A stretch of 20,272 bases of DNA from assembly GCA_045643185.1 (NCBI GenBank), contig JAZUKH010000246.1, positions 1-20,272 of the forward strand, read 5' to 3'. This document shows, piece after piece, positions 1 through 7,200 of this stretch. This DNA comes from RGIG464 sp045643185 (GTDB lineage Bacteria; Myxococcota_A; Bradymonadia; UBA4248). Position numbers and translations under genes: made by a program. Below the pieces are notes generated by a model, which did no database searches, had not been told where the DNA came from, and saw only the letters and a list, made by a program, of their open reading frames with translations. The stretch's first letter is position 1. Every line of letters starts with the position of its first letter.

Positions 1-54
1 TTATATTTCACCGATGAAATCGATTCGATCGACCTAGTTTTTTATATTTCACCG
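1..54. repeat. 13-bp direct repeat at window edge
   Basis: TTATATTTCACCG occurs at 1-13 and again at 42-54, a spacing of 41 bp. The sequence between the copies is not repeated within the window, so this may be the tail of a tandem repeat that begins upstream. Nothing coding can be assigned with confidence here, although plus frame 1 stays open from base 1 to the TGA at 124-126 and could be the end of an upstream gene. Confidence 0.45.
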
Positions 55-70
55 CAGACTGCCTGGGGGA

Positions 71-101
71 CGGTAGAGACGCGCGGACCACGCGTCTCCA
101 C
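71..101. repeat. GTAGAGACGCG-type palindromic repeat
   Basis: The stretch contains GAGACGCG (76-83) and CGCGTCTC (91-98), an 8-bp perfect stem around a 7-nt loop. The first 16 bases, CGGTAGAGACGCGCGG, recur exactly at 14674-14689, and related palindromes occur inside the element at 19549-19646 and as tandem copies at 20189-20272. The sequence resembles the short highly iterated intergenic palindromes (REP/MITE-like) of other phyla. No coding function is seen. Confidence 0.7.
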
Positions 102-135
102 ACGTCCCCCCCCCTTCATCACGTGAATCTTAGAA

Positions 136-204
136 GGGGTAGCGGCGTATTTCCCCCCACGACATGTCGTGGGGGAAATAGCCGCGTAGGGGGAGACTTC
201 CCCC
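136..204 (+). repeat. Modular hairpin repeat, copy 1
   Basis: This is the first of three copies of an intergenic element with conserved ends and a variable centre. The left end reads GGGGTAGCGGCGTATTT; the right end reads AAATAGCCGCGTA followed by the mini-hairpin GGGGGAGACTTCCCCC (189-204). GCGGC (142-146) can pair with GCCGC (181-185) beside a bulged G147. The centre, 148-180, is a near-perfect palindrome built on CCCCCACGACA and its complement, with one extra C on the left arm. It lies just beyond the 3' end of dnaA. The type (REP, MITE or structured RNA) is not established. Confidence 0.75.
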
Positions 205-216
205 TCCACACACTAA

Positions 217-235
217 AAAATCTTATTAAGATTTT
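217..235 (-). terminator. Possible dnaA terminator
   Basis: AAAATCTTATTAAGATTTT is a perfect inverted repeat. Read on the minus strand it lies about 30 nt after the dnaA stop codon and is followed by extra Ts, as in an intrinsic terminator. The stem is almost wholly A-T, so it would be weak. The larger GC-rich hairpin at 136-204 lies next in the direction of dnaA transcription and could reinforce it. Confidence 0.4.
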
Positions 236-263
236 ACGGACCTGAAAATTCGAATGCGAAAAA

Positions 264-1673
264 TTAGTGAAGCAGTGCTTCTTCGAGTTTTCTGATCTCG
301 TAATCGAGGGCGGTATCAGTTTTTCGGCTATCGGCGATGACCTGATAGGAGTTCATGATCGTGGTATGGTCGCGTTCAAAGACTTTGGCGATTTCGGGGT
401 AGGAGAGGCCGCAGTGAGTATAGGCGAGGTATTGGATGATCTGACGGGGCCGAATGATGGTGCGTTTTCGGCCGCGGCCCATGACTTCGGTGCGCTGCAC
501 GCCGTAATATGAGCAGACACGCGTGATGATGGCTTCGATGTCGAGTTTTTCTTTCGGCGCTTTTTTGAAGGGTTCGAGGATCTCGGCGGCCAGTTCGACG
601 CTGAGCGGACACTGACGGATCTGAGCGGTGAACTGAAGTTTTTTGAGAGTTCCTTCGAGGTCACGGATATTGGATTCGCCGCGCGAGGCGATGAACGTCG
701 CGACGTCGTTGGAGAGCATGATGTTGTCGCGCAGTGCCTTAGCTTTGAGGATAGCGACGCGCGTTTCGTATTCAGGCGGCTGAATATCGTAGCAGAGTCC
801 GCCGACGCAGCGGGAGATGAGACGTTCCTCGAGTTTTTTGATCTCTTCGGGGCGTTTATCACTCGTGATGACGATCTGACGCTGTTTGTTGGCGAAGTCG
901 TTGAAGGTGTGGAAGAGTTCTTCCATCATGGCTTCTTTGCCGCCGATGAACTGGATATCGTCGAGCAGGAGGACGTCGCAGTTCTGGCGATTTCGGGCGC
1001 GGAAAGCGGCGGTCGTCTGGGTCTGAAGTGCCGTGATGAACTCGTTGGTGAACGTTTCGCTGGTCATGTAGCGTACGCGCAGGCCTTTACGCTGCACTTC
1101 GTTGCCGATGGCGTGCATGAGGTGCGTCTTGCCGAGACCGACGCCGCCATAAAGATAGAGGAGCGGGTATTTGACACCAGGCGCGGCGGCGACTGCCTGA
1201 GCAGCGGCGTAGGCCAGGTCGTTGGAACGTCCTTTGACGAACGTGTCAAACGTGTATTCGGGCACGAGTCCGCTGTCATAGCTTTGCTCGATCGAAACCG
1301 CGCGCTGTTTCCAGTTAGACGACATACGAAACCCGGCTTCGGACAGAACCATTTCTTCGCTGTTACGTTCGACCTTACCGAAAGGCAGCACGGATTGACG
1401 GGCAGCGTTGGCATCATTGACGCCCATGTTTGTGTCATAGTCGCGCACGCTGATGTTCACAGCAACGTTCAGCCCGAGTTCGGCCAACGTTTCGTCCATC
1501 TGTTCTTTCAGATTTGCTTCGACGAAGTTCGCGGTATAGGGGTCAAAAAAACTGATGTCCCACTGTTCGTCGGTCATCTGCTGGCAATGCATCAGATTGA
1601 TGTATTGGTGGCAGGCCGCATTGGTATGATTCTTAAGAAGTTCGAGGAACTTAGCCCAAAGTTCAGCATTCAT
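264..1673 (-). CDS. dnaA: Chromosomal replication initiator DnaA
   Basis: DnaA is the AAA+ ATPase that binds DnaA boxes and melts oriC to start chromosome replication. The 469-residue product has the family layout: an N-terminal domain I (about 1-85), a short linker, the AAA+ core from about 137 and a C-terminal DNA-binding domain (about 377-469). Visible motifs are Walker A GGVGLGKT (176-183), Walker B LLLDDIQF (235-242), sensor I around VITSDKRP (268-275), the box VII segment RLISRCVGGL (284-293) holding the presumed arginine finger, sensor II NIRDLEG (335-341), and the DnaA signature ERDHTTIMNS (433-442). The ATG at 1673 gives the full domain I; no strong Shine-Dalgarno is visible before it. 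The gene points away from the DnaA-box cluster and is divergent from dnaN. Length and motifs are normal for the family. Confidence 0.98.
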   Translation of the reverse strand: MNAELWAKFLELLKNHTNAACHQYINLMHCQQMTDEQWDISFFDPYTANFVEANLKEQMDETLAELGLNVAVNISVRDYDTNMGVNDANAARQSVLPFGKVERNSEEMVLSEAGFRMSSNWKQRAVSIEQSYDSGLVPEYTFDTFVKGRSNDLAYAAAQAVAAAPGVKYPLLYLYGGVGLGKTHLMHAIGNEVQRKGLRVRYMTSETFTNEFITALQTQTTAAFRARNRQNCDVLLLDDIQFIGGKEAMMEELFHTFNDFANKQRQIVITSDKRPEEIKKLEERLISRCVGGLCYDIQPPEYETRVAILKAKALRDNIMLSNDVATFIASRGESNIRDLEGTLKKLQFTAQIRQCPLSVELAAEILEPFKKAPKEKLDIEAIITRVCSYYGVQRTEVMGRGRKRTIIRPRQIIQYLAYTHCGLSYPEIAKVFERDHTTIMNSYQVIADSRKTDTALDYEIRKLEEALLH

Positions 1674-1868
1674 AGACGTGATCTTTCATGTGCTAATAGA
1701 CAAAAAAACCGCTCGGAAAACGCCGCAAAGTTCAAGCGAGTCGTCCTCGAAGCGGACCGCTTTGCCTGACATCCATGGCGAAAACCCACAGCAAAGAAAA
1801 ATGCCGCCGAGTCCATCCTTAGACTCAAGAAATCTGTCAGACCTTGCGGCGATGGGATTGACCTGACG
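1674..1868 (-). other. dnaA 5' leader region
   Basis: This 195-nt stretch would be the untranslated leader if the promoter at 1875-1903 is used. It contains a small inverted repeat, GAGTC (1809-1813) with GACTC (1822-1826). A reading frame can run from an ATG at 1816 to a TGA (1672-1670) that overlaps the dnaA ATG as ATGA. The peptide resembles nothing known to me and has no convincing ribosome binding site, so it is not called as a gene. Leader-based control of dnaA is only a possibility. Confidence 0.35.
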
Positions 1869-1874
1869 TGGCGT

Positions 1875-1903
1875 AAAATAAAATCCAAGCGCGTTTGGGT
1901 CAA
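1875..1903 (-). promoter_or_regulatory. Candidate dnaA promoter
   Basis: On the minus strand TTGACC (1903-1898) and TATTTT (1880-1875) are separated by exactly 17 bp, close to sigma-70 consensus. Transcription would start near 1868 and leave a leader of about 195 nt before the dnaA ATG. This is sequence matching only. Confidence 0.5.
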
Positions 1904-2280
1904 CTCATTTTAATTTTATAAACCCTTTTATACCCTTCGTTTTTCCTTTAATTTCAACGAGTTAGATCACATTCACACCCGCTCAAAAATAAAATTCGGC
2001 AACCACAGCAACATTTCGAATTTTTCACACATTCGAACATTTTGAGTCTAAAACCTTGCGTTCCACCAAAGAAGATTCAAGAACAAACGCAATTTAAGAA
2101 TTAAATTCACACCTGTGAACGTTTCAATTTTTTGGGGATGGATCATTTTGGCCGAGAAAAGCCCTCTGAAAATTATGCACAAAATTAAATCGAAGCAAAA
2201 TTTTCGGATTACATTTTCAAAATTTTGGCAAGTTTTCCGAAGATTATTCAACATCTGATTTGAAACGGCTCGATTTTGAG
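1904..2280. other. AT-rich flank of oriC
   Basis: There is no convincing gene here. The stretch is strongly AT-rich with runs of AAAATT and TTTT, suited to being a duplex-unwinding region. It holds an imperfect palindrome at 2106-2119, TTCACA and TGTGAA around CC. The only open frame, on the minus strand at 2048-2254, has the composition of AT-rich noise. Confidence 0.4.
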
Positions 2281-2305
2281 TTATCCACAGGCGACCTGTG
2301 GATAA
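2281..2305. promoter_or_regulatory. Perfect inverted pair of DnaA boxes
   Basis: Two 11-bp arms, TTATCCACAGG and its exact complement, face each other across CGA. Each arm carries one consensus DnaA box, so this 25-bp palindrome could seat two DnaA protomers head to head. A further box of the same orientation as the second follows 3 bp later (2309-2317), making this the densest DnaA site in the origin. Confidence 0.85.
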
Positions 2306-2610
2306 CCCTGTGGATTACTTGGGGATTTGGTGGATAACGTCAAAATTTTCAAATTTTCAAAGAAGTTGGTGAAAAATACAAAACTAAGACCGATTTTTGT
2401 AGAAAATTTCATTGTGTGGAAAAGTCTGTGGGTTCTTTGTGGGTTTGTTGGGGATGTCATGTGGAAAACTCTGTGGATAACTTTGGCTCAAAAGCTCGAT
2501 CGAAGATTATCCCCAGGCGATACACAGCTTACCCACGGGAACATCCACAGGTAAAAATGCGTCAAGTCTTGACAGGATGGGCTTTTGCGAAGTTATCCAC
2601 GATTTCCACA
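2281..2610. other. oriC: Chromosomal origin oriC, DnaA-box cluster
   Basis: About 330 bp contain three perfect DnaA boxes (TTATCCACA) at 2281-2289 on the plus strand and at 2297-2305 and 2472-2480 on the minus strand. One-mismatch boxes lie at 2309-2317, 2329-2337, 2507-2515 and 2593-2601. Weaker TGTGGAAAA sites lie at 2415-2423 and 2460-2468, with more two-mismatch sites around 2529-2549. The cluster lies between dnaA and dnaN and is flanked on both sides by very AT-rich DNA. This density and setting match bacterial origins. Which flank melts first cannot be told from sequence. Confidence 0.9.
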
Positions 2611-2628
2611 GGGCCTAATATAGACTAC

Positions 2629-2810
2629 TAAGAATAACTCTCTCTTAAAAATTCTTAATGATAGAGATAGCGCGGTGGCTGCGAGCGAATGGTCAGGTGA
2701 TTTTTATATGTTTCGTAAACATGTATAATTACCTAAACTAATTTTTATAATAAATTTATTCAAAACCTGAAAACGAGGGTGTTCGGATGTTTGTTCAGGT
2801 AATTTGTGTC
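2629..2810. other. AT-rich region with palindromes, dnaN side of oriC
   Basis: No gene is visible. An inverted repeat TAAGAAT / ATTCTTA lies at 2629-2635 and 2651-2657. A longer imperfect palindrome spans about 2695-2734, with ATGTTT (2708-2713) and AAACAT (2717-2722) around CGT and outer arms AGGT and ACCT. TTTTTATAATAAATTTATT near 2742-2760 is a good candidate for an unwinding element. A TCAGGT motif occurs before both AT tracts, near 2693 and 2795. Confidence 0.4.
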
Positions 2811-2905
2811 AGAAAGTGTGAAAAAATAGGCGGTAAAGCTTAAAATTGCTTGTCAAAATGGGGCCAATGGGCAAAAATAGAAAACGTTGTTTTTTCTGCG
2901 AAGGT

Positions 2906-2935
2906 TTGAAAAACCAGAAAAGACCAGTCGATACA
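2906..2935 (+). promoter_or_regulatory. Candidate dnaN promoter
   Basis: TTGAAA (2906-2911) and GATACA (2930-2935) are separated by 18 bp, followed by ATTAATAATGG. This would start transcription near 2942, about 60 nt before dnaN. An alternative -35-like TTGTCA lies at 2850-2855. Both matches are imperfect, so the call is tentative. Confidence 0.3.
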
Positions 2936-2970
2936 TTAATAATGGTAGCGAAACACGGAGGACGGTCGTC

Positions 2971-2997
2971 GCGCGCTTCGCGCCCCGAATGAGAGGA
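2971..2997 (+). promoter_or_regulatory. dnaN leader hairpin and Shine-Dalgarno
   Basis: GCGCG (2971-2975) pairs with CGCGC (2979-2983) over a CTT loop, giving a compact GC hairpin in an otherwise AT-rich leader. The ribosome binding site GAGAGGA (2991-2997) follows 7 nt later and sits 5 nt before the ATG at 3003, which fixes the dnaN start. The hairpin leaves the site exposed and may protect the mRNA end; that role is a guess. Confidence 0.55.
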
Positions 2998-3002
2998 TAC
3001 TG

Positions 3003-4115
3003 ATGAAATTTTCGATCGAACGAGACTGCTTTTTGAAGCTTCTAAAGAAAGTCGACTCTGTGTGTGCGAAGTCGAACAATTTTGCGATTTTGGCGTGCTG
3101 CCTGATCGAAGCAAATGGCAACACCATCACGGTGACGGGCAATGATCTGGATATCACGCTTCGCGCATCGGACAGTGCCAACGTGCAGGAAGAAGGTCAC
3201 GTGGTGCTCAACTGCAAACGCCTTTTCGACACGGTCAGCTCGCTCGATTCCGGCGTCGACATTATGTTCTCGGTCGAAGATAATTCCGTTCGCATCCAGG
3301 CTGGTAACTACAAATCCCTCATTCCGACGGCCGATTTCAATGAGTATCCGCCGATCGCCGAGATCTCAGCTAACCCCGCTGTGACGATCAAAGCTGGCGA
3401 ATTCAAAGAACTCATCGATAAGATCTCGTTCAGTATCTCAAAAGACACCAACCGCGTCGACTTCACAGGGGCACACCTCTCTATCTCCCAAAATGGCGTC
3501 ATCCAGCTCGTATCGACCGATGGGCATCGTCTTTCCCGCATCGAAAAAAGCGTCGAGATCAACGGAAAAATCGCCGAAGGCTTTGAAATGGGCGTCATCG
3601 TGCCCGGTAAAGGACTCGCTGAATTGAGCCGCACGCTGTGCGATGCGGATGCCGAGATCCATCTTGACTTGGCTAAAAATAAGATCCTCGTCTGCGGCGA
3701 AGGTTTTGCCTTCTATAATAATCTCATCGCCGGTCAGTTCCCCGATTTCTCCAAAGTCATTCCGCCTCACCTCGAACACAAAGCTATCGTGCGTCGCGAA
3801 GATTTTCAAAAACTGCTGCGCCGCGCTGGCGTCTACGCGAACAAAGCCTGCGTCGTTCGTCTTACCATGAGCCGCGGCAAGATCGAGATCTCGTCCTATG
3901 ACCAGAACAACGGTGAAATGGCCAGCGACGTTGAATGCGAATACGATGGTTCCGGCGTGACTGCCGGCTTCAACTGGCGTTACATCGACCAGATCCTCAG
4001 TGTCATCGGCTGTGACGTCATTTCGTTCGAAGTCATCGATATGGATTCGCCTGCCGTCGTTCGCGATGTCACCACCGATAAACTCGACTATATCGTCATG
4101 CCGATGCAGCTCTAG
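3003..4115 (+). CDS. dnaN: DNA polymerase III sliding clamp (beta)
   Basis: DnaN forms the dimeric ring that tethers DNA polymerase III to DNA and docks repair and regulatory proteins. The 370-residue product has the usual length for three repeated clamp domains. It starts MKFSIERD, carries NDLDITL (47-53), the ADFNEYP segment (110-116), the TDGHRL motif (172-177) and ends in VMPMQL, matching the family MPMRL-type C-terminus that contributes to the partner-binding pocket. The start is supported by the strong ribosome binding site at 2991-2997. It is divergent from dnaA across oriC, whereas in many bacteria dnaN follows dnaA in the same operon. The large TPR gene follows 95 bp later on the same strand. 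Nothing is truncated. Confidence 0.97.
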   Translation: MKFSIERDCFLKLLKKVDSVCAKSNNFAILACCLIEANGNTITVTGNDLDITLRASDSANVQEEGHVVLNCKRLFDTVSSLDSGVDIMFSVEDNSVRIQAGNYKSLIPTADFNEYPPIAEISANPAVTIKAGEFKELIDKISFSISKDTNRVDFTGAHLSISQNGVIQLVSTDGHRLSRIEKSVEINGKIAEGFEMGVIVPGKGLAELSRTLCDADAEIHLDLAKNKILVCGEGFAFYNNLIAGQFPDFSKVIPPHLEHKAIVRREDFQKLLRRAGVYANKACVVRLTMSRGKIEISSYDQNNGEMASDVECEYDGSGVTAGFNWRYIDQILSVIGCDVISFEVIDMDSPAVVRDVTTDKLDYIVMPMQL

Positions 4116-4142
4116 GATCTACTGAAAACTTGTTTTTTTAAG

Positions 4143-4172
4143 GGCGAATGCACGTAAAACGTGACATTCGCC
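4143..4172. other. Intergenic hairpin after dnaN
   Basis: GGCGAATG (4143-4150) pairs with CATTCGCC (4165-4172), and within it ACGT (4152-4155) pairs with ACGT (4159-4162) over an AAA loop. The T run lies before, not after, the stem on the plus strand, so it does not look like a classical terminator for dnaN. It could be an operator, an attenuating structure or an mRNA end stabiliser. Confidence 0.45.
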
Positions 4173-4181
4173 ATTGTCCCT

Positions 4182-4196
4182 TCGCCTGGCAGGGCC
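4182..4196 (+). repeat. 15-bp repeat upstream of TPR gene
   Basis: TCGCCTGGCAGGGCC here is identical to 9283-9297. This copy ends 14 nt before the TPR gene start; the other ends 17 nt before the mutY start. In both, CCC lies just upstream, so a small CCCT/AGGG stem is possible. It may be a shared regulatory site or a fragment of a dispersed repeat. Confidence 0.5.
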
Positions 4197-4210
4197 GTTA
4201 GCACTTTGAC

Positions 4211-7200
4211 ATGATCGATATCCGAGCGAATCTCTATGAACCTGCCCGTGAGGGCGAAGAAACTGCTGAAATTTATCGTCGTGAAGCCCGAGCCCTGTTC
4301 GAGATGAACCGGGCCAGTGAGGCTGCCACCAAACTTCTTGACGCCGCCTATGCCAATGATCGTGACGAGGCTGCGCCAGAGAGCATCGTTCGCGATCTGC
4401 TCACCGCTGTTGAATTGGCGCCGAAAGAGGCTTGGATCGCTTCGTCGGCACGTCGACTGCTCGTAAAACACGCCGTTTGGACGGACGCGCTGCGCCTGCT
4501 CGAACACGAATGCCAGCTCTCGACCTCGCATGAAAACACCGTTGCATGCGCGCTCGAAGCAGCCGCCATTCACTGGATCGTCATGAACCAGCCTGATCAG
4601 GCCGCTGAATGGGTCAAAGTCGCGCTCAATGCCGACCCCAACCACATCGGTGCCCTCTACCTGGCGCTTTGGCTCGAAACCACGCGCCGTCATGCACACG
4701 AAGCGGCTCAGTGCGCCGAAAATATCGCGAAGATCCTCGGTTCGCCCGAAGAACGCGCCGTGCTGTACACGTACGCCGCAAACATTCAGTTCGCTCAAAA
4801 TGACGACTACGCCGCGATGGGGCTCTACCAGGCCGCCATTCAGGCTGATAAGAATGCCCTCTACGCGTTGCTGCCACTCGCTGCGCTCAACGAAAAGAAC
4901 CAGAAGTTCGCTGAAGCCGCTCAAAATTGGTACGGCGCAGCCTCGGTCTTCGACGACAAAGCTTGTGCTGGCGAATTTTACGCGCGTGCAGCCGCAATCT
5001 GGGCGCTGTTGGGCGAGTTGGGCAAAGCTGCCAATGCATTCGACGAAGCGTTCAAACGCATTGAACCCGATGATAACCAGTTCGTCGCAGCCATCGAAGT
5101 GTTTGAACGACTCGGCAATGACAAACGCGCCATCGAACTCGAACAGTGGCGCATCCAAAAAGGTTCGCCCGAACGACAGGCCGCGGTTTGGAACGAAATG
5201 GCCCGCATCGCTTTGCAGGGCGGCGACCTCGCTGTCGCCGAAAACGCCCTTGACCAGGCTGATGCCGCCGGGGCTAACGACCTCTTCACATTCGATTGGC
5301 GGTGTGCGCTCTGCGAACGCACTCAGAATTACGCCAAAATGACCGAGATCTTGAAAAAGGCGATCGAGTCTGAGGCTCATCCCGCGCGACTGGAATACCT
5401 CACATGGCGGTTGGCGCGAGCTCAGGCTGCGGCGGGCTGCGATCAGGATGCCGCTGAGACCATGCGCGAACATCCGGCTCGTATTCATCAGTGGCGCCTT
5501 TCACAGATCCTGGATGGTTCCGATCACCACGAAGCACACGTTCGCGCCCTCGACGCGTGGCTCAATGCCACCAGCGACGAAAAAATGCGCGCCGCTCTGC
5601 GCTCGCGGCTCGTCAACCTGCTCTGCGAACGACTCAACCGACCCGAGATCGCTTACCAATACATCCGAAACGTTCAGGACGATGACCAGTCTTTCACGGC
5701 GCGCTTTGAACGACTGATCCTGCTTCAAAAACTCGATCAGAAAGCAGGACTGCTCACGGCTCTGCAACAGTTTGCCAGTGCCACCACCGACCGCGAGGAT
5801 GCTCGTATGTGGCTCATGGAAGCCGCTGTCATTGCGGCTGAGATCCACGAACAAGACACGGCTACGCAGATCCTGCAGACGTTGCACGACGCTTACCCCA
5901 CTTATGTGCCCGCCATTCTGTTGCTGCACGACTTGGCCATCGCCCATGACGACCTGCCGCGCGCAATTCTGGCCAACGCTTGGCGCGCCGACGTGTTTCC
6001 TGAACAACAAGCTCAGATCTTTACCCAAAATGCCTGGTACGCCCAGTGCCTGGGCGATCAAAACGGCACACTCGCCTGGTTCGAACGCGCCGCTTCCGTC
6101 GCGCCGCTCGATGGCGGCACGGCCATGGAATACGCGCGACGTCTTCGCGCTGCTGGGAATGTTCAGAAAGCTGTCGATTGCCTGCAGGCCTCGCTTGATG
6201 GAAAAATACTGAACACAAAACAAAGTGATGTGCCCAAGGCCGATGTCGATGACGCCATCGATCTGCTCATCGAAGGACTGGATCAGCAAAATACCGACGT
6301 CCATGACGGCGTCGAAAATGATACCAGCTGGGGGTTGGATGACCTCAAGACGACGCCACAGAATATCGACGAAAATTCTGAAGAAACACAAAATCTTAAT
6401 AAGAATTTGACCGAAAATGCTTGTGATGACGAGCTTCGTTTTGCGAACCTAAAGTCGATCTGCGAGCTTCGTGCCTGTTGTCTGGGCTTCTCCGATGACA
6501 ACGCGGAACGGCAAAAACGCATCTTTGAAGCGTCACCAACATTCCGACATTACATTCAATATGTCATTGCTGCGATGAACGATCGACAGATCGACGCGCG
6601 CTTCGATAATATCCTCAAGGCCACAGCTCAGGTCGAGCTGCCCGATGAAGAATCCAAAAACCTCGTGCTTTGGCTCAAAGCTGAGCTGATCATGGGACAG
6701 GGCGACGATACCAACGCACGCGTTGACCTCATGCTGCGTTCCAGCCTCAAACAGTCTTATGGCATTGCCTTGCGCGCCGAGATCCTGCGTCAGTTGCGCC
6801 AAAAATCTGACGAAGACGCCGCGTCATGGCTCGAGACTTATGCCGCTTCGACCAATGATAAGTGGATCGCGACTGAGGTGCTGCGCGAGGCGTCTTTGCG
6901 TAATCTTTGGGTCGAACATAACTTCGATGCGGTGCGCCGCACCTCGCTCGCTGCGTTCCGACAGACCGGCAACGACTGGCGCACACTCTGGGAACTCGAA
7001 CACTTCGCGGATATCAGCGAGGATTATCAGGCACTCGGCGTTTTGCGTGAACGCATGGCACAACTCGAGATCGAGCCTCTGGCGCGCCAACAGGCGCTCA
7101 AAAACGCCCTGGCGCCATACGTCGACGAAGAACTCAACGACCATGCTGTGCGCGTCGCCCAGGCTTGTCTCAAACAGGATGCCCACGACTTCACCGCGTT

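Noticed and set aside
1..126. Plus-strand open frame from base 1 to the TGA at 124, possibly the end of an upstream gene
   Set aside because: It is only 41 codons, runs through the palindromic repeat and has no recognisable feature; the window edge prevents a decision.
119..126. TCACGTGA resembling the core of a ParB site (parS)
   Set aside because: Only the central 8 bp are palindromic; the flanks do not match the 16-bp parS consensus.
909..1769. 286-aa plus-strand open frame opposite dnaA
   Set aside because: Antisense shadow of dnaA with no recognisable domain.
2327..2631. Small plus-strand open frames within oriC
   Set aside because: They run through the DnaA boxes, lack ribosome binding sites and have the composition of non-coding AT-rich DNA.
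4143..4172. Intrinsic terminator for dnaN
   Set aside because: The hairpin is good but the T run precedes it on the plus strand and an A run follows on the minus strand, so neither orientation fits; kept as an undefined hairpin.
4112..5488. 458-aa minus-strand open frame, and the similar 503-aa frame at 7607-9118
   Set aside because: Both lie wholly opposite the clear TPR coding sequence and reflect codon bias of that gene; no family motifs.
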